From Euzebyales bacterium (GTDB taxonomy: Bacteria > Actinomycetota > Nitriliruptoria > Euzebyales > JAHELV01): DNA of 64,000 bases. A program made the translations under genes and the position numbers. Shown piece after piece: positions 44,601 to 54,078 of the stretch; positions within the stretch are counted from its first letter, which is position 1, and each line of letters begins with the position of its first letter. The stretch covers positions 62,001 to 126,000 of the forward strand of contig DASUUK010000113.1 in assembly GCA_036374135.1 (NCBI GenBank). The letters are read 5' to 3'. The notes under the pieces are model-generated. The model saw only the letters and a list, made by a program, of their open reading frames with translations. It did no database searches and had not been told where the DNA came from.

Positions 44601-47072
44601 GTCGTCAACGGCGTGCATCGTGCGAACCGGTCGCTCGCGGACGCCGACCTCGACATCCGCGTGGAAACGCTGCAGATCATCGAGCTGTACGAGGACCGCG
44701 CGATCGAGGCGGCCGAGGCGGCCATCGCTCTGGCCAGGCAGCCGTCCGCGGACGGTCCGACCGTGGTGGCTGAGCAGATCCTGCTCGACGGGTGCGGCGG
44801 TCGGCCAGGACTGCCGCCGCCCGACTACCAGTCCGACGCGTGGCGCACCGTGCGCGTCGTCGCCGTCCCCGACGCTGACCCCCAGGACGACCTGGTGGAC
44901 CTGTCGTTCACCAGTGTCGGCCGGGCTGCGCGCGCAGAGCAGCTCGTGACAACGACCCAGCGGAAGATCATCAGCGCGCTGATCGAGCAGAGCGTCGCCG
45001 AGCCGCGCCCGGACCCACAGCTGTACAACACGCTGTATGAGCTGTTGATCCCCCGGTCGATGAAGAGCCACGGGCCGGAGGACGACAACCTGATGTTCGT
45101 CGTCGACCAACATGCCTCGACGCTGCCGCTCGAGTTGCTCGGCACGAGGGCGTGGACCGGTAACACCACGCCGCTGGCGGTCACAACGGGGTTGCTTCGT
45201 CGTCTCGAGACCAGCACGTTCCGGCAGATCGTCCGCCCCGCGGCGGGGCATCGCGCGCTGGTGATCGGCGATCCGGCGGTCGCGCCGCCGTTGCCGCGGT
45301 TGGCCGGCGCCCGCCAAGAGGCACAGCGCGTCGCGGACACGCTCCGCGCCGCCGGTTACGACGTGACGGCGCTGATCTCGGTCGACGGCGACGATCAGTC
45401 GGTCACCGTCACGCGCGTGATGAACGCCCTGTTCGCCCACGACTATCGGATCATCCACATCGCGGCGCACGGCGAGTACGAATCGCCGACCCGCAACGGC
45501 GTGCTGCTCGGCGACGGCGTACGCCTGTCCGCGGCCGAGGTCGGTCAGATGCGTTCCACGCCGGACCTCGTGTTCCTCAACGCCTGTCACATCGGGTCGA
45601 TGCTGCTGCGGTCGCAGTTCGACCCCGACAGCGAACCGGGTGATGAAGCAGCAACGTCGCGCACCGATCAGCGCGAGTCGGACGATGACACGGTGACGCC
45701 GCGTACCGCCCGCAGCGACTCTGGCGACGGCACCGCGACATCGCGTACCAACCGCGCCGGCCGGCTGGCGTCCAGCATCGCCCGGCAGCTGATCAATGAC
45801 GGCGTGCGCGCCGTCGTGGCGGCCGGCTGGGCTGTCGACGATGCGGCTGCTTCGGCCTTCGCGACCGAGTTCTACCGGCGCCTGCTGGGCACCGATGACC
45901 TGGGCACCGCGACGCACGGAGCCCGGGCGGCGATCTACCGCAATCATCCGCACGTCAACACCTGGGGTGCGTACCAGGTCTACGGACCGCCGGCCATGCG
46001 CATCCACGCCGCGAAGGCCGGCGCGCGTGAGGACCCCACGATCGTGTCCCGCAAGCAGTACGGGCAACGGCTCAAGGCCATACAGCGCGCCGCAGACGAG
46101 GCGACGGGTGACGCGGTCGAGCAGACGTGGCGACGGGTCGCGGACCTCGCCCCCGTCGTGCCGGACCATTGGCGCGGGGGCGCTGAGGTCGCCGCGGAGG
46201 CGGCGATCGCTTTCACGCTCGGCCGCTACGCGGACGCCATCGACCGGTACCACATCGCACGCAGCCGTTGGGACGGAAGGCTGCCGCTGCAGGCCGTCGA
46301 ACAGCTCGCCAACGCCTACGCCAAGCACGCGGTCCAGCTCCGCCGGGACGCCGATGCGCTGGAACAGCGGGCCAGGACCGAGGGCGGTGCCGACGACGGG
46401 GACCGCAGGGACGCCGATGATCGCGGCGTGGTGGAGGATGACGCCACCACGGTGGCGATGAAGCGGTCGGACGCGGCGCGCTACGACCGCGATGCGGAGA
46501 AGCTCATCGACGCCATGCTCGTCGTCGGCGGAGGGACACCCGAGCGGCTGGCCATGAAGGGCAGCTTCTGGCGGCGCCGCGCAGTCGTGCACGACGACCC
46601 ATCGCATGCGCTGCGGGAAGCCAGGGACGCCTACCACGAGGCCGCCGAACACTACCGCGACCGGCGGGGGTCACTGGACTTCTACACAGGGATCAACGGG
46701 GCGCTCCTCGACTGGCTGGTGGCGGTGCGCGGCAGCCAGCCGATCGATGCGGAGGATCTGCTCGCACGCATCGAGGAGTGCCGGGCCGACGCGGATGCCC
46801 AGCCGTGCTCCAACTTCTGGACGCGCAGCGCCGCCGGTGACGCGCTGCTGCTCCAGTGCCTCGTCGAGAACTCGGTCGCCGCCCGCACGGACGAGATCGT
46901 CGCTGCGTACAGCGATGCGGCTGCGCAGGGTGCGAGCCGCCGGGAACGACTGTCGATCGTTGAGCACATCGACATCGTCATCGCGTCACTGAGCACGGCG
47001 CACCGAAAGCCAGAGGCCGTTGACGCGCTCAGGACCATCGCTGCGCAACTGCACCCGGACGCCGACTCCTGA
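41646..47072 (+). CDS. Giant hydrolase/CHAT caspase-like protease with helical C-terminus
   Basis: 1808 residues, cytoplasmic. Domains in order: an acidic N-terminus and helical region (1-190); an alpha/beta-hydrolase (about 195-480) with nucleophile S271 in 'SHSRGG' and a candidate His470 ('VVHSAYF'); a second lecithin:cholesterol-acyltransferase-like domain (about 520-670, 'VVVVPDVFGTVL', 'LAYDWREG') whose elbow is 'ALGGGG', with Gly622 in place of Ser; a region resembling an M17 aminopeptidase N-domain (about 865-1030, 'PVLVGVYDGTPIGG'); a CHAT domain (about 1125-1455) with His1275 in 'IIHIAAHGEY' and Cys1314 in 'VFLNACHIGS'; and a TPR-like helical C-terminus. The CHAT domain carries a repetitive Asp/Ser/Thr insert (about 1325-1372). 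The ATG at 41646 has GGAG upstream. Substrates are unknown; a conflict or suicide role is inferred from the architecture. Confidence 0.85.
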   Translation: MSETIRFLGRRTEPRADNDVDRLLDDVDYEVVDEIRSVSARDAVEEVSFEPAPDDVVEIQDVDGFTTFRRADSMLADAGDGDARAAETAVHRAATRDGLGRVASVRRARVSLPDDIVAAANKIHELLTDAARDRLVDMVIDPALKKAASEITKWVDRPAEEGDEHWHDKPKPRGIYRIGPDIRLTASNRVEAGDLPPSRKPYLLLIHGTFSHTEAGFGGIRGVDFGRFARAYGDRIIALEHATLGLTPSENAVMAADLLPDGATLHIVSHSRGGLVGEALSLAAAEAWPGTSLYEQRDQHGHPDVAALRRLRELVGGKGIEVTRFARVACPARGTTLASRRLDRYASYLFNALNMIPAVRAAGVAAVVKKLLLALLDKRSDPRLVPGVEAMMPESTFVALLNTAQSIDDGMAAISGDVEAGGIFHRLKVFGADLFYREDHDFVVNTTAMAGGVPRRTARQAFYRGPEVVHSAYFMRAATRRAVIRWLEAEAGAEVDEFVAPGGPPIVSRARQRSAGVADGGTVVVVPDVFGTVLARNNEPVWPAVRPLVGGVARLLEATTQATAELAGVHDPLIEQLSAQFTVQALAYDWREGAQDTAARMAGRLHEILDGATGPVHVVALGGGGLRVLAAYASLPSLPAGVKASGGRTLLLSPPVDGSWRMASVLSGHHELAAQLALVDPACDAEQIGATLGAARGLAELVPEGAPFDDEVLDAGRRLRDVLATDGSGCVVLFGSGVATISGWSTDDERYVTTSGDGYATVAAERLAEATVRYAPMPYASMLVEPRGLAFVSGLLSDGTSDGLLRSAPVAAVRNGLFRPAAHRVDFPTDTDVADAALDLSVFAPASQRDAVSLAVVHGDLQQVEGPVLVGVYDGTPIGGAEQALDRQFGGAISHRLALGQLAGPLGSADVIGPDSSGAAGVVVGMGNPGDLSANGLAAGVTNGIVNLALAFRDANSDVQALTVSTVLVGAGSSGGLPVPVSLTSVVNGVHRANRSLADADLDIRVETLQIIELYEDRAIEAAEAAIALARQPSADGPTVVAEQILLDGCGGRPGLPPPDYQSDAWRTVRVVAVPDADPQDDLVDLSFTSVGRAARAEQLVTTTQRKIISALIEQSVAEPRPDPQLYNTLYELLIPRSMKSHGPEDDNLMFVVDQHASTLPLELLGTRAWTGNTTPLAVTTGLLRRLETSTFRQIVRPAAGHRALVIGDPAVAPPLPRLAGARQEAQRVADTLRAAGYDVTALISVDGDDQSVTVTRVMNALFAHDYRIIHIAAHGEYESPTRNGVLLGDGVRLSAAEVGQMRSTPDLVFLNACHIGSMLLRSQFDPDSEPGDEAATSRTDQRESDDDTVTPRTARSDSGDGTATSRTNRAGRLASSIARQLINDGVRAVVAAGWAVDDAAASAFATEFYRRLLGTDDLGTATHGARAAIYRNHPHVNTWGAYQVYGPPAMRIHAAKAGAREDPTIVSRKQYGQRLKAIQRAADEATGDAVEQTWRRVADLAPVVPDHWRGGAEVAAEAAIAFTLGRYADAIDRYHIARSRWDGRLPLQAVEQLANAYAKHAVQLRRDADALEQRARTEGGADDGDRRDADDRGVVEDDATTVAMKRSDAARYDRDAEKLIDAMLVVGGGTPERLAMKGSFWRRRAVVHDDPSHALREARDAYHEAAEHYRDRRGSLDFYTGINGALLDWLVAVRGSQPIDAEDLLARIEECRADADAQPCSNFWTRSAAGDALLLQCLVENSVAARTDEIVAAYSDAAAQGASRRERLSIVEHIDIVIASLSTAHRKPEAVDALRTIAAQLHPDADS

Positions 47073-47131
47073 AGCGCGCTGTGATCCGTGCGCGCCGGCG
47101 GCGGACCGCGATCGCCGTTCTCGCGTCGGCG

Positions 47132-49417
47132 TCAGCCGCTGTCGTGGTCGGCGAGCGCCGCCGTGAGCAATGCGATCGCCCCGCGCTTGTCGAGGGGTTC
47201 GTTGCCGTTGCCACACTTGGGCGACTGGACGCAGGACGGGCAGCCGTCGTCGCACGGACACGCGTCGATGGCATCGCGGGTCGCCTGCCACCACAGCGCG
47301 TCGGTGTCGAAGGCACGGGCCGTGATGCCCGCGCCACCGGGGATGCCGTCGTAGACGAAGATCGTCGGGTTCGCCGTGTCGGCGTGCCACGCCGTCGACA
47401 CTCCTCCGATGTCCCACCTGTCGCACATCGCGAACAGCGGCAGCAGCCCGATCGCGGCGTGCTCGGCGGCGTGCAGGGATCCTGGCCACCGCTGCGTGCT
47501 CAGCGCTGCGGCATCCATGACGGCTTGCGGTACGGTCAGCCACACCGCGGTCGTCGCCAGTCGCTGGCGTGGCAGGTCCAACTCGGTGACGCCCAGCGAC
47601 TCGCCGGAGAAGACGTGCCGGCGTTCGAAGGCCAGCACCTGCGTGGACACCTCGACACGACCTGACGACAGCGTGCACCTGCCCCACCGACGGCGTCGCT
47701 CCTCAGCCAGCACGTAGATGTCGGTGTCGCTACGCGCTCTGGTGTAGGTGGTGCCGTCGTCGCGCTCGACCGCCGCGACCCCACGGTCGAGATCAAGCTC
47801 CGACACACGCCAGCTGCGGCCCTGGTGGAGGTAGTTGGCGCCGGGATGCACCGTTGCCGGCGCGCGCGCCGCGTCCACGTCACCCACCACCACGCCGGTC
47901 GCGGCCTCGACGATGGTCACCGGTGCCCCCGCCGTGGATCTGATGTGCACGCTGGCCGCCGGTGATCCGCGACCGGCCCAGTACACGCGTCCAGCGCGTC
48001 GCCGCAACCTGCCCTGGGCGATGCCGGCCTCGATCAGCGGGGTCGTGTCCGCCGGCGCGAACCACGCGTCGTCGGCGTCGAGCGGCAGCTCCCACGCCGC
48101 GCAGTCGAGGTGCGGCCCGAGGATGTACGGGTTCGTGACGTCGCTGCGCGCGTGCTCGAGCGGCCGGCCGAGGAGGCGTTCGGGATGGGCGAGCAGGTAG
48201 TGGTCGAGCGGGTTGTCGTCACCCACGAAGATGACGAGTGCCTCGTTGCCGCGACGTCCCGCCCTGCCGGCCTGCTGCCAGAAGGACGCCGCCGTGCCCG
48301 GCCAGCCGACCACGATGACGGCGTCGAGTCGGCCGATGTCGACGCCGAGCTCCAGCGCGTCGGTCGCGGCGACCGCCTGGATCGTCCCGTCGATCAGGCC
48401 GCGCTCGACCGCGCGTCGCTCGTCGGCGAGCAGGCCGGCGCGGTAGGCACGGACCTCCAGGTCCGGCGCGACACGACGTGCGTGCAACGCGAGCAGCTCG
48501 ACCCCGGCGCGTGACCGGGCGAACGCGAGCGTCGAGCGCTCCGCGGCCGCCACCGCACCCAGCAGGTCCGACGCTTCCGCCAGGGTCGACCGGCGGGTGC
48601 GCAGCTGGTCGTCCATGAGCGGCGGCTCCCACAGGCCGATCACCGATCGCGGCCGGGCCGAACCGTCGACAGCGACCGCCTCGACCGGGGCGCCGACCAA
48701 CGACGCGGCGTGCTCGGCCGGGTTGCCGATGGTCGCGCTGGCGAGCGCGAACACCGGGTCGGCGCCGTAGTACGAGCAGATCCGGCGGAGCCGCCGCAGG
48801 ATCGCGGCCACGTGTGAACCGAACACGCCCCGCGCAACGTGGCACTCGTCGACGATCACCAGTTGCAGCCGGTGCAGGAAATCACCCCAGCGCCGGTGGT
48901 TCGGCAGGATGCCGATGTGCAGCATGTCGGGGTTGGTGAGGATCACGTTGGCGGTCCGCCGGATCGCGTCGCGCTCGGCGCGGGACAGGTCGCCGTCGTA
49001 CGCGGCGGCGCGCACCTGGGGCAGGCGGAACTCGCGCAGCGCGCGGACCTGGTCACGGGCGAGCGCCTTCGTGGGGGACAGGTACAGCGCCGTCGAGCGA
49101 TCGTCGTCGAGCACGGCCTGCAGCAGCGGGAGCTGGTAGCAGAGGCTCTTGCCACTGGCCGTGCCGGTCGCGACCACGGTGTGCCGCCCTGCGCGGATGC
49201 GCTCGGTTGCGTCGGCCTGGTGTTCGTACAGTGCGGTGATCCCTGCCAGCTCGAGTCGTGAGCGGAGCAGTGGTCCGATCCAGGACGGGAGGTCGGTCAT
49301 GCGCGGTGCTCTGGCGGGCAGGACCTCGAGCGCGGCCAACCTTGACCGCTCGAGCGCGTCGGGATGGGCCTCGGCGGCGTCGGCGGCCAGCAGTCTGAGC
49401 AGGGCGTCGCTGTCCAC
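47132..49417 (-). CDS. MrfA/YprA-like DExH helicase with C-terminal MZB zinc domain
   Basis: 761 residues of helicase superfamily 2. Motif I is 'ATGTASGKSLCYQLP', motif II 'VIVDECHV', motif III 'ALASATIGNP', motif VI 'QQAGRAGRRG'. The C-terminal third ends in the four-cysteine motif 'CPCDDGCPSCVQSPKC' of the MZB domain (DUF1998). Bacillus MrfA is a 3'-to-5' DNA helicase that works in repair of mitomycin-induced damage with a nuclease partner, MrfB. No such nuclease gene is adjacent here. It converges on the CHAT gene with 59 bp between stops. Confidence 0.9.
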   Translation of the reverse strand: MDSDALLRLLAADAAEAHPDALERSRLAALEVLPARAPRMTDLPSWIGPLLRSRLELAGITALYEHQADATERIRAGRHTVVATGTASGKSLCYQLPLLQAVLDDDRSTALYLSPTKALARDQVRALREFRLPQVRAAAYDGDLSRAERDAIRRTANVILTNPDMLHIGILPNHRRWGDFLHRLQLVIVDECHVARGVFGSHVAAILRRLRRICSYYGADPVFALASATIGNPAEHAASLVGAPVEAVAVDGSARPRSVIGLWEPPLMDDQLRTRRSTLAEASDLLGAVAAAERSTLAFARSRAGVELLALHARRVAPDLEVRAYRAGLLADERRAVERGLIDGTIQAVAATDALELGVDIGRLDAVIVVGWPGTAASFWQQAGRAGRRGNEALVIFVGDDNPLDHYLLAHPERLLGRPLEHARSDVTNPYILGPHLDCAAWELPLDADDAWFAPADTTPLIEAGIAQGRLRRRAGRVYWAGRGSPAASVHIRSTAGAPVTIVEAATGVVVGDVDAARAPATVHPGANYLHQGRSWRVSELDLDRGVAAVERDDGTTYTRARSDTDIYVLAEERRRRWGRCTLSSGRVEVSTQVLAFERRHVFSGESLGVTELDLPRQRLATTAVWLTVPQAVMDAAALSTQRWPGSLHAAEHAAIGLLPLFAMCDRWDIGGVSTAWHADTANPTIFVYDGIPGGAGITARAFDTDALWWQATRDAIDACPCDDGCPSCVQSPKCGNGNEPLDKRGAIALLTAALADHDSG

Positions 49418-49447
49418 GCAGCCAGGCTAGGACTCCGTGGCCCGGGT

Positions 49448-49539
49448 CGGTCCGCCGGTCGTTCGTGGAACCAGGCCCCACGTCGGGTTGGTGTCCGGCG
49501 GAGCCGGTCCGCCGGTCGTTCGTGGAACCAGGCCCCACG
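49448..49539. repeat. Two copies of a 35-bp direct repeat with internal palindrome
   Basis: A 35-bp unit beginning CGGTCCGCCGGTCGTTCGTG and ending ACCAGGCCCCACG occurs identically at 49448-49482 and 49505-49539, separated by 22 bp. Inside each copy CGTGG and CCACG can pair across a 9-nt loop. It lies between the helicase gene start and the STAS gene. Two copies are too few for a CRISPR array; a dispersed intergenic repeat family is more likely. Confidence 0.8.
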
Positions 49540-49664
49540 AAGTTTGTGCCCCTTCGCGCGCGGATAGACCACCACAGCAGAAGGCGCGGCGGTTCGTGCC
49601 CGCCACACAGCGCTCGCCGGACGACTTTCTCACGTCCCGGCTCGAAACAACCAAGGGGTACGAC

Positions 49665-49997
49665 GTGGAGTTGACGCTTGAACACCGTACCGAGGGCGAC
49701 AAGACCGTCCTCGACGTCGCCGGTGAGGTCGATGTCTACACCGCCCCCAAGCTGCGGGAGAAGCTCGTGGAGCTCGTCAGCGACGGGCACTACGACATCA
49801 TCGTCGACATGACGAAGGTCGAGTTCCTCGACTCGACCGGTCTCGGTGTGCTCGTCGGTGGCCTCAAGCGGGTGCGGTCCCACAACGGCTCGCTCGAGCT
49901 CGTGTGCAACCAGGAGCGGATCCTGAAGATCTTCCGCATCACCGGACTGACGAAGGTCTTCCCGATCCACGACACCCTCGAGGAGGCGCTGTCGTAG
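49665..49997 (+). CDS. STAS-domain anti-sigma factor antagonist (RsbV/SpoIIAA type)
   Basis: 110 residues, one STAS domain. '[19 protein letters not shown]' and the phosphorylation loop '[16 protein letters not shown]' (Ser of DSTG) are intact. The unphosphorylated form binds an anti-sigma kinase and frees its sigma factor. The start is GTG at 49665, preceded by AAGGGG at six bases; the longer frame upstream reads through the 35-bp repeats. An HATPase gene follows after 20 bp, the usual partner gene. Confidence 0.9.
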   Translation: MELTLEHRTEGDKTVLDVAGEVDVYTAPKLREKLVELVSDGHYDIIVDMTKVEFLDSTGLGVLVGGLKRVRSHNGSLELVCNQERILKIFRITGLTKVFPIHDTLEEALS

Positions 49998-50017
49998 CGG
50001 TCGACCCGAGCGCGCCC

Positions 50018-50425
50018 ATGCGCGCCGAGCTGCGCATTCCCCGGGATCCCGCCTTCGTCGGGCTGGCCCGGCTCGTGGTGGCGCATGGCGCGCGCCTGGC
50101 GGGGGTCGCACAGGATCGGGTCGAGGACGTCAAGATCGCGGTGGCCGAGGCACTGGCAGTGGCCACCGTCGGCAGGGGTGCCGAGGGCGCGACCGATCAC
50201 ATCACCCTGCACTTCGGCGTGACGGACGCGGGGTTCGAGGTCACCGTGGTCGGGCTGGATGAGCCGGCCGTGGCCGCCGACGCCGAGGACTCGATGCGGC
50301 TCGACCTGCTCGACCTGCTCGACCCCAAGCTGGGCTTCACCCTCATCGAGGGGTTGACCGACGAGTTCGGCTTCGAGCCCGACGGTGACACGATGCGCGT
50401 GCGCTTCGTGGTCGGCGTCGGTTAG
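50018..50425 (+). CDS. RsbW/SpoIIAB-like HATPase protein with altered N-box
   Basis: 135 residues of the anti-sigma kinase type: 'RVEDVKIAVAEALAVATVGR' where active members have 'LAVSEAC.NA'. The metal-binding Asn of the N-box is replaced by Val, and the following G-box is not clear ('LDLLDLLDPKLGFTLIEGLT', though 'GFTLIEGLTDE' resembles 'GLLLI..L.D'). It may bind its partner without being a kinase. It lies directly behind the STAS gene and reads in the same direction. The assignment to the family comes from length, context and fold pattern. Confidence 0.7.
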   Translation: MRAELRIPRDPAFVGLARLVVAHGARLAGVAQDRVEDVKIAVAEALAVATVGRGAEGATDHITLHFGVTDAGFEVTVVGLDEPAVAADAEDSMRLDLLDLLDPKLGFTLIEGLTDEFGFEPDGDTMRVRFVVGVG

Positions 50426-50513
50426 CGCACGCTGTCCACGGGCCGGTCGCGGTCCGTGCGATGAGTTGGCATCATCGACGCTTCGGACTGATCCCCACAG
50501 ACTGGTGGATGGC

Positions 50514-51125
50514 GTGGATCCGCGAACCCAGGAGAGCATCGCGGCGTACGACCGTGCGGCCGAGCGCTACCACGAACTGTGGAAGGAGCGCCGGCCCCTC
50601 GACGCGGTGCGCACGTTCGGCACCCTCGCGGGGCGCAACGCCCGCGTGATCGACGTGGCCTGTGGCCCCGCGCTCGACGTGCGTGTGCTGCGCGACCAGG
50701 GGCTGGTCGTCTTCGCGGGCGATCGCAGCGAGGCACTGATGCGGATCGGGCACATGCTGTTCCCGAAACGGCCGCTCGCGCGCTGGGACCTCCGCCGGTT
50801 GCCGTTCGCCGATGACGTGTTCGAAGGGGTGTGGGCGGCGGCGGCGCTGCAGCACCTGCCACGTCGGGAGATGCGCGCGGCGCTGGGCGAACTGCGCCGC
50901 GTGCACGGCAAGGGCCCGATCTTCGTGTCGTTCCGTGAGGGACGTGATGACCTGCAGCTCGTCGACGAGCCGGAGCTCGGTCCCGTGCACGTGACCACCG
51001 TGACGGGCGACGAACTGAAGGCGCTGCTGCTCGACCAGGGCTACCAGCAGGTCGAGATCCAGGAGCGTCCAGATCCGCTGGGCCGGGCCGAGGTCACCTG
51101 GGTGTACGGCTGGGGACGGTGCTAG
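50514..51125 (+). CDS. Class I SAM-dependent methyltransferase
   Basis: 203 residues. An N-terminal helix 'ESIAAYDRAAERYHELW', motif I 'VIDVACGPALDVRVL', motif II 'VVFAGDRSEALMRIG' and 'LPFADDVFEGVWAAAALQHL' are the methyltransf_11 pattern. The substrate is unknown. Motif I has 'ACGPALD' instead of the usual 'GCGTG'. GTG at 50514 is the likelier start; GTG at 50505 is three codons upstream. It follows the HATPase gene after 88 bp. Confidence 0.8.
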   Translation: MDPRTQESIAAYDRAAERYHELWKERRPLDAVRTFGTLAGRNARVIDVACGPALDVRVLRDQGLVVFAGDRSEALMRIGHMLFPKRPLARWDLRRLPFADDVFEGVWAAAALQHLPRREMRAALGELRRVHGKGPIFVSFREGRDDLQLVDEPELGPVHVTTVTGDELKALLLDQGYQQVEIQERPDPLGRAEVTWVYGWGRC

Positions 51126-51192
51126 GCACAACCCGCGCGACCGTCTCCGTGGCCGCCCGCGGACGGTGGGGTCCAGCAGGCCGTCACGGTCG

Positions 51193-51498
51193 CTAGACGA
51201 CAGCGGTCCGTGCGGACCAGCGGTCGACGGCGCGCGTCCCGGGCGCCCGCCGGCGCCGAACGACGTGGCGTAGCGCCCGCCTGTGGGCGCGGCAGACGAA
51301 CAGGACGGCTGCCCGCCGGATGAAGCGCAGCGGGTCGTCGATGTCGCTCCAGTGCCCGGAGAGCTCGGAGAAGACGGCGTCGACGCAGGCGCTCGCGGTC
51401 ACGTGGTCACCGCTGTGGCGCAGTGCCAGGTCGAAGAGAAGTGGCGCCTGCTCCTGTCGGAACAGCTGGAATGCGTCGCTGCGCTGATCTGTGGCCAT
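51193..51498 (-). CDS. Sigma-70 region-2-like short protein
   Basis: 101 residues resembling only region 2 of an ECF sigma factor: 'FQLFRQEQAPLLFDLALRHS', then 'HVTASACVDAVFSELSGHW' and 'DPLRFIRRAAVLFVCRAHRR'. Region 4, which would contact the -35 box, is missing, so this is either a truncated factor, a modified regulator, or a protein that only resembles sigma. The ATG at 51498 is followed by an ordinary coding pattern. The nearby STAS/HATPase pair makes a regulatory link possible but unproven. Confidence 0.45.
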   Translation of the reverse strand: MATDQRSDAFQLFRQEQAPLLFDLALRHSGDHVTASACVDAVFSELSGHWSDIDDPLRFIRRAAVLFVCRAHRRALRHVVRRRRAPGTRAVDRWSARTAVV

Positions 51499-51607
51499 CG
51501 GTGCTCCGTGCCCCCGGCTGCGGATGTCACACCGGCGTCCGTGGCCGCCGGCAGAAGCATCGTGCATCACGGGCGGGGTGCGCCACATTGGCCGATCCGA
51601 CACGACA

Positions 51608-51630
51608 GAACCCGCCACGCAGGCGGGTTC
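51608..51630 (-). terminator. Hairpin terminator downstream of hppA
   Basis: GAACCCGCC (51608-51616) and GGCGGGTTC (51622-51630) pair perfectly over 9 bp around a 5-nt loop, 41 bases past the hppA stop on the minus strand, followed by TGTCGTGT. Confidence 0.65.
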
Positions 51631-51670
51631 CGTCCAACCTGGCCGGCCGCACAGTGTGCGGCGCCAGCTC

Positions 51671-53782
<2,112 letters not shown>

Positions 53783-53805
53783 CGGGCCTGGTTCTCCTCT
53801 CGGGG

Positions 53806-53827
53806 ACTCGGCGCTCGCCCGCCGAGT
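53806..53827 (-). promoter_or_regulatory. Leader hairpin abutting the hppA ribosome-binding site
   Basis: ACTCGGCG and CGCCGAGT form a perfect 8-bp stem around CTCGCC. It ends five bases before the GAGAGGAG element of hppA (complement of 53793-53800). Confidence 0.45.
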
Positions 53828-53999
53828 GGCCACGTCGCGCGTGGTACGCGCCGGAGAAGCGTGCGCGGGGGCGACCGTGCGCCCTGGAACGTTGTATGGC
53901 GGAGCAGGACGTCCACGTGGATCGTGGCGCCGGGCTCCGCATGGTGTGGGCGTTCCGCGGCCCGGTTCCGGCGGATCAGGCTGTCGTGGAACCCCGCCG

Positions 54000-54027
54000 A
54001 GTATAGGGAACCCGTCCCTGCCCGCAA
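54000..54027 (-). promoter_or_regulatory. Promoter of hppA
   Basis: On the minus strand TTGCGG (54027-54022), a 16-bp spacer and TATACT (54005-54000) make a good sigma-70 promoter, predicting a transcript leader of about 210 nt. Confidence 0.65.
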
Positions 54028-54078
54028 TGTGACAGCCTGCCGGTGCGGCACCTGTCGACCGGCGCTCGTCGGTGCCGC

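Noticed and set aside
43908-46652. 914-codon minus-strand frame inside the CHAT gene
   Set aside because: The plus strand carries the His/Cys CHAT motifs here; the minus frame is an Arg/His/Val-rich shadow typical of high-GC DNA.
49448-49539. CRISPR array
   Set aside because: Only two repeat copies, a 22-bp spacer, and no cas genes in the window.
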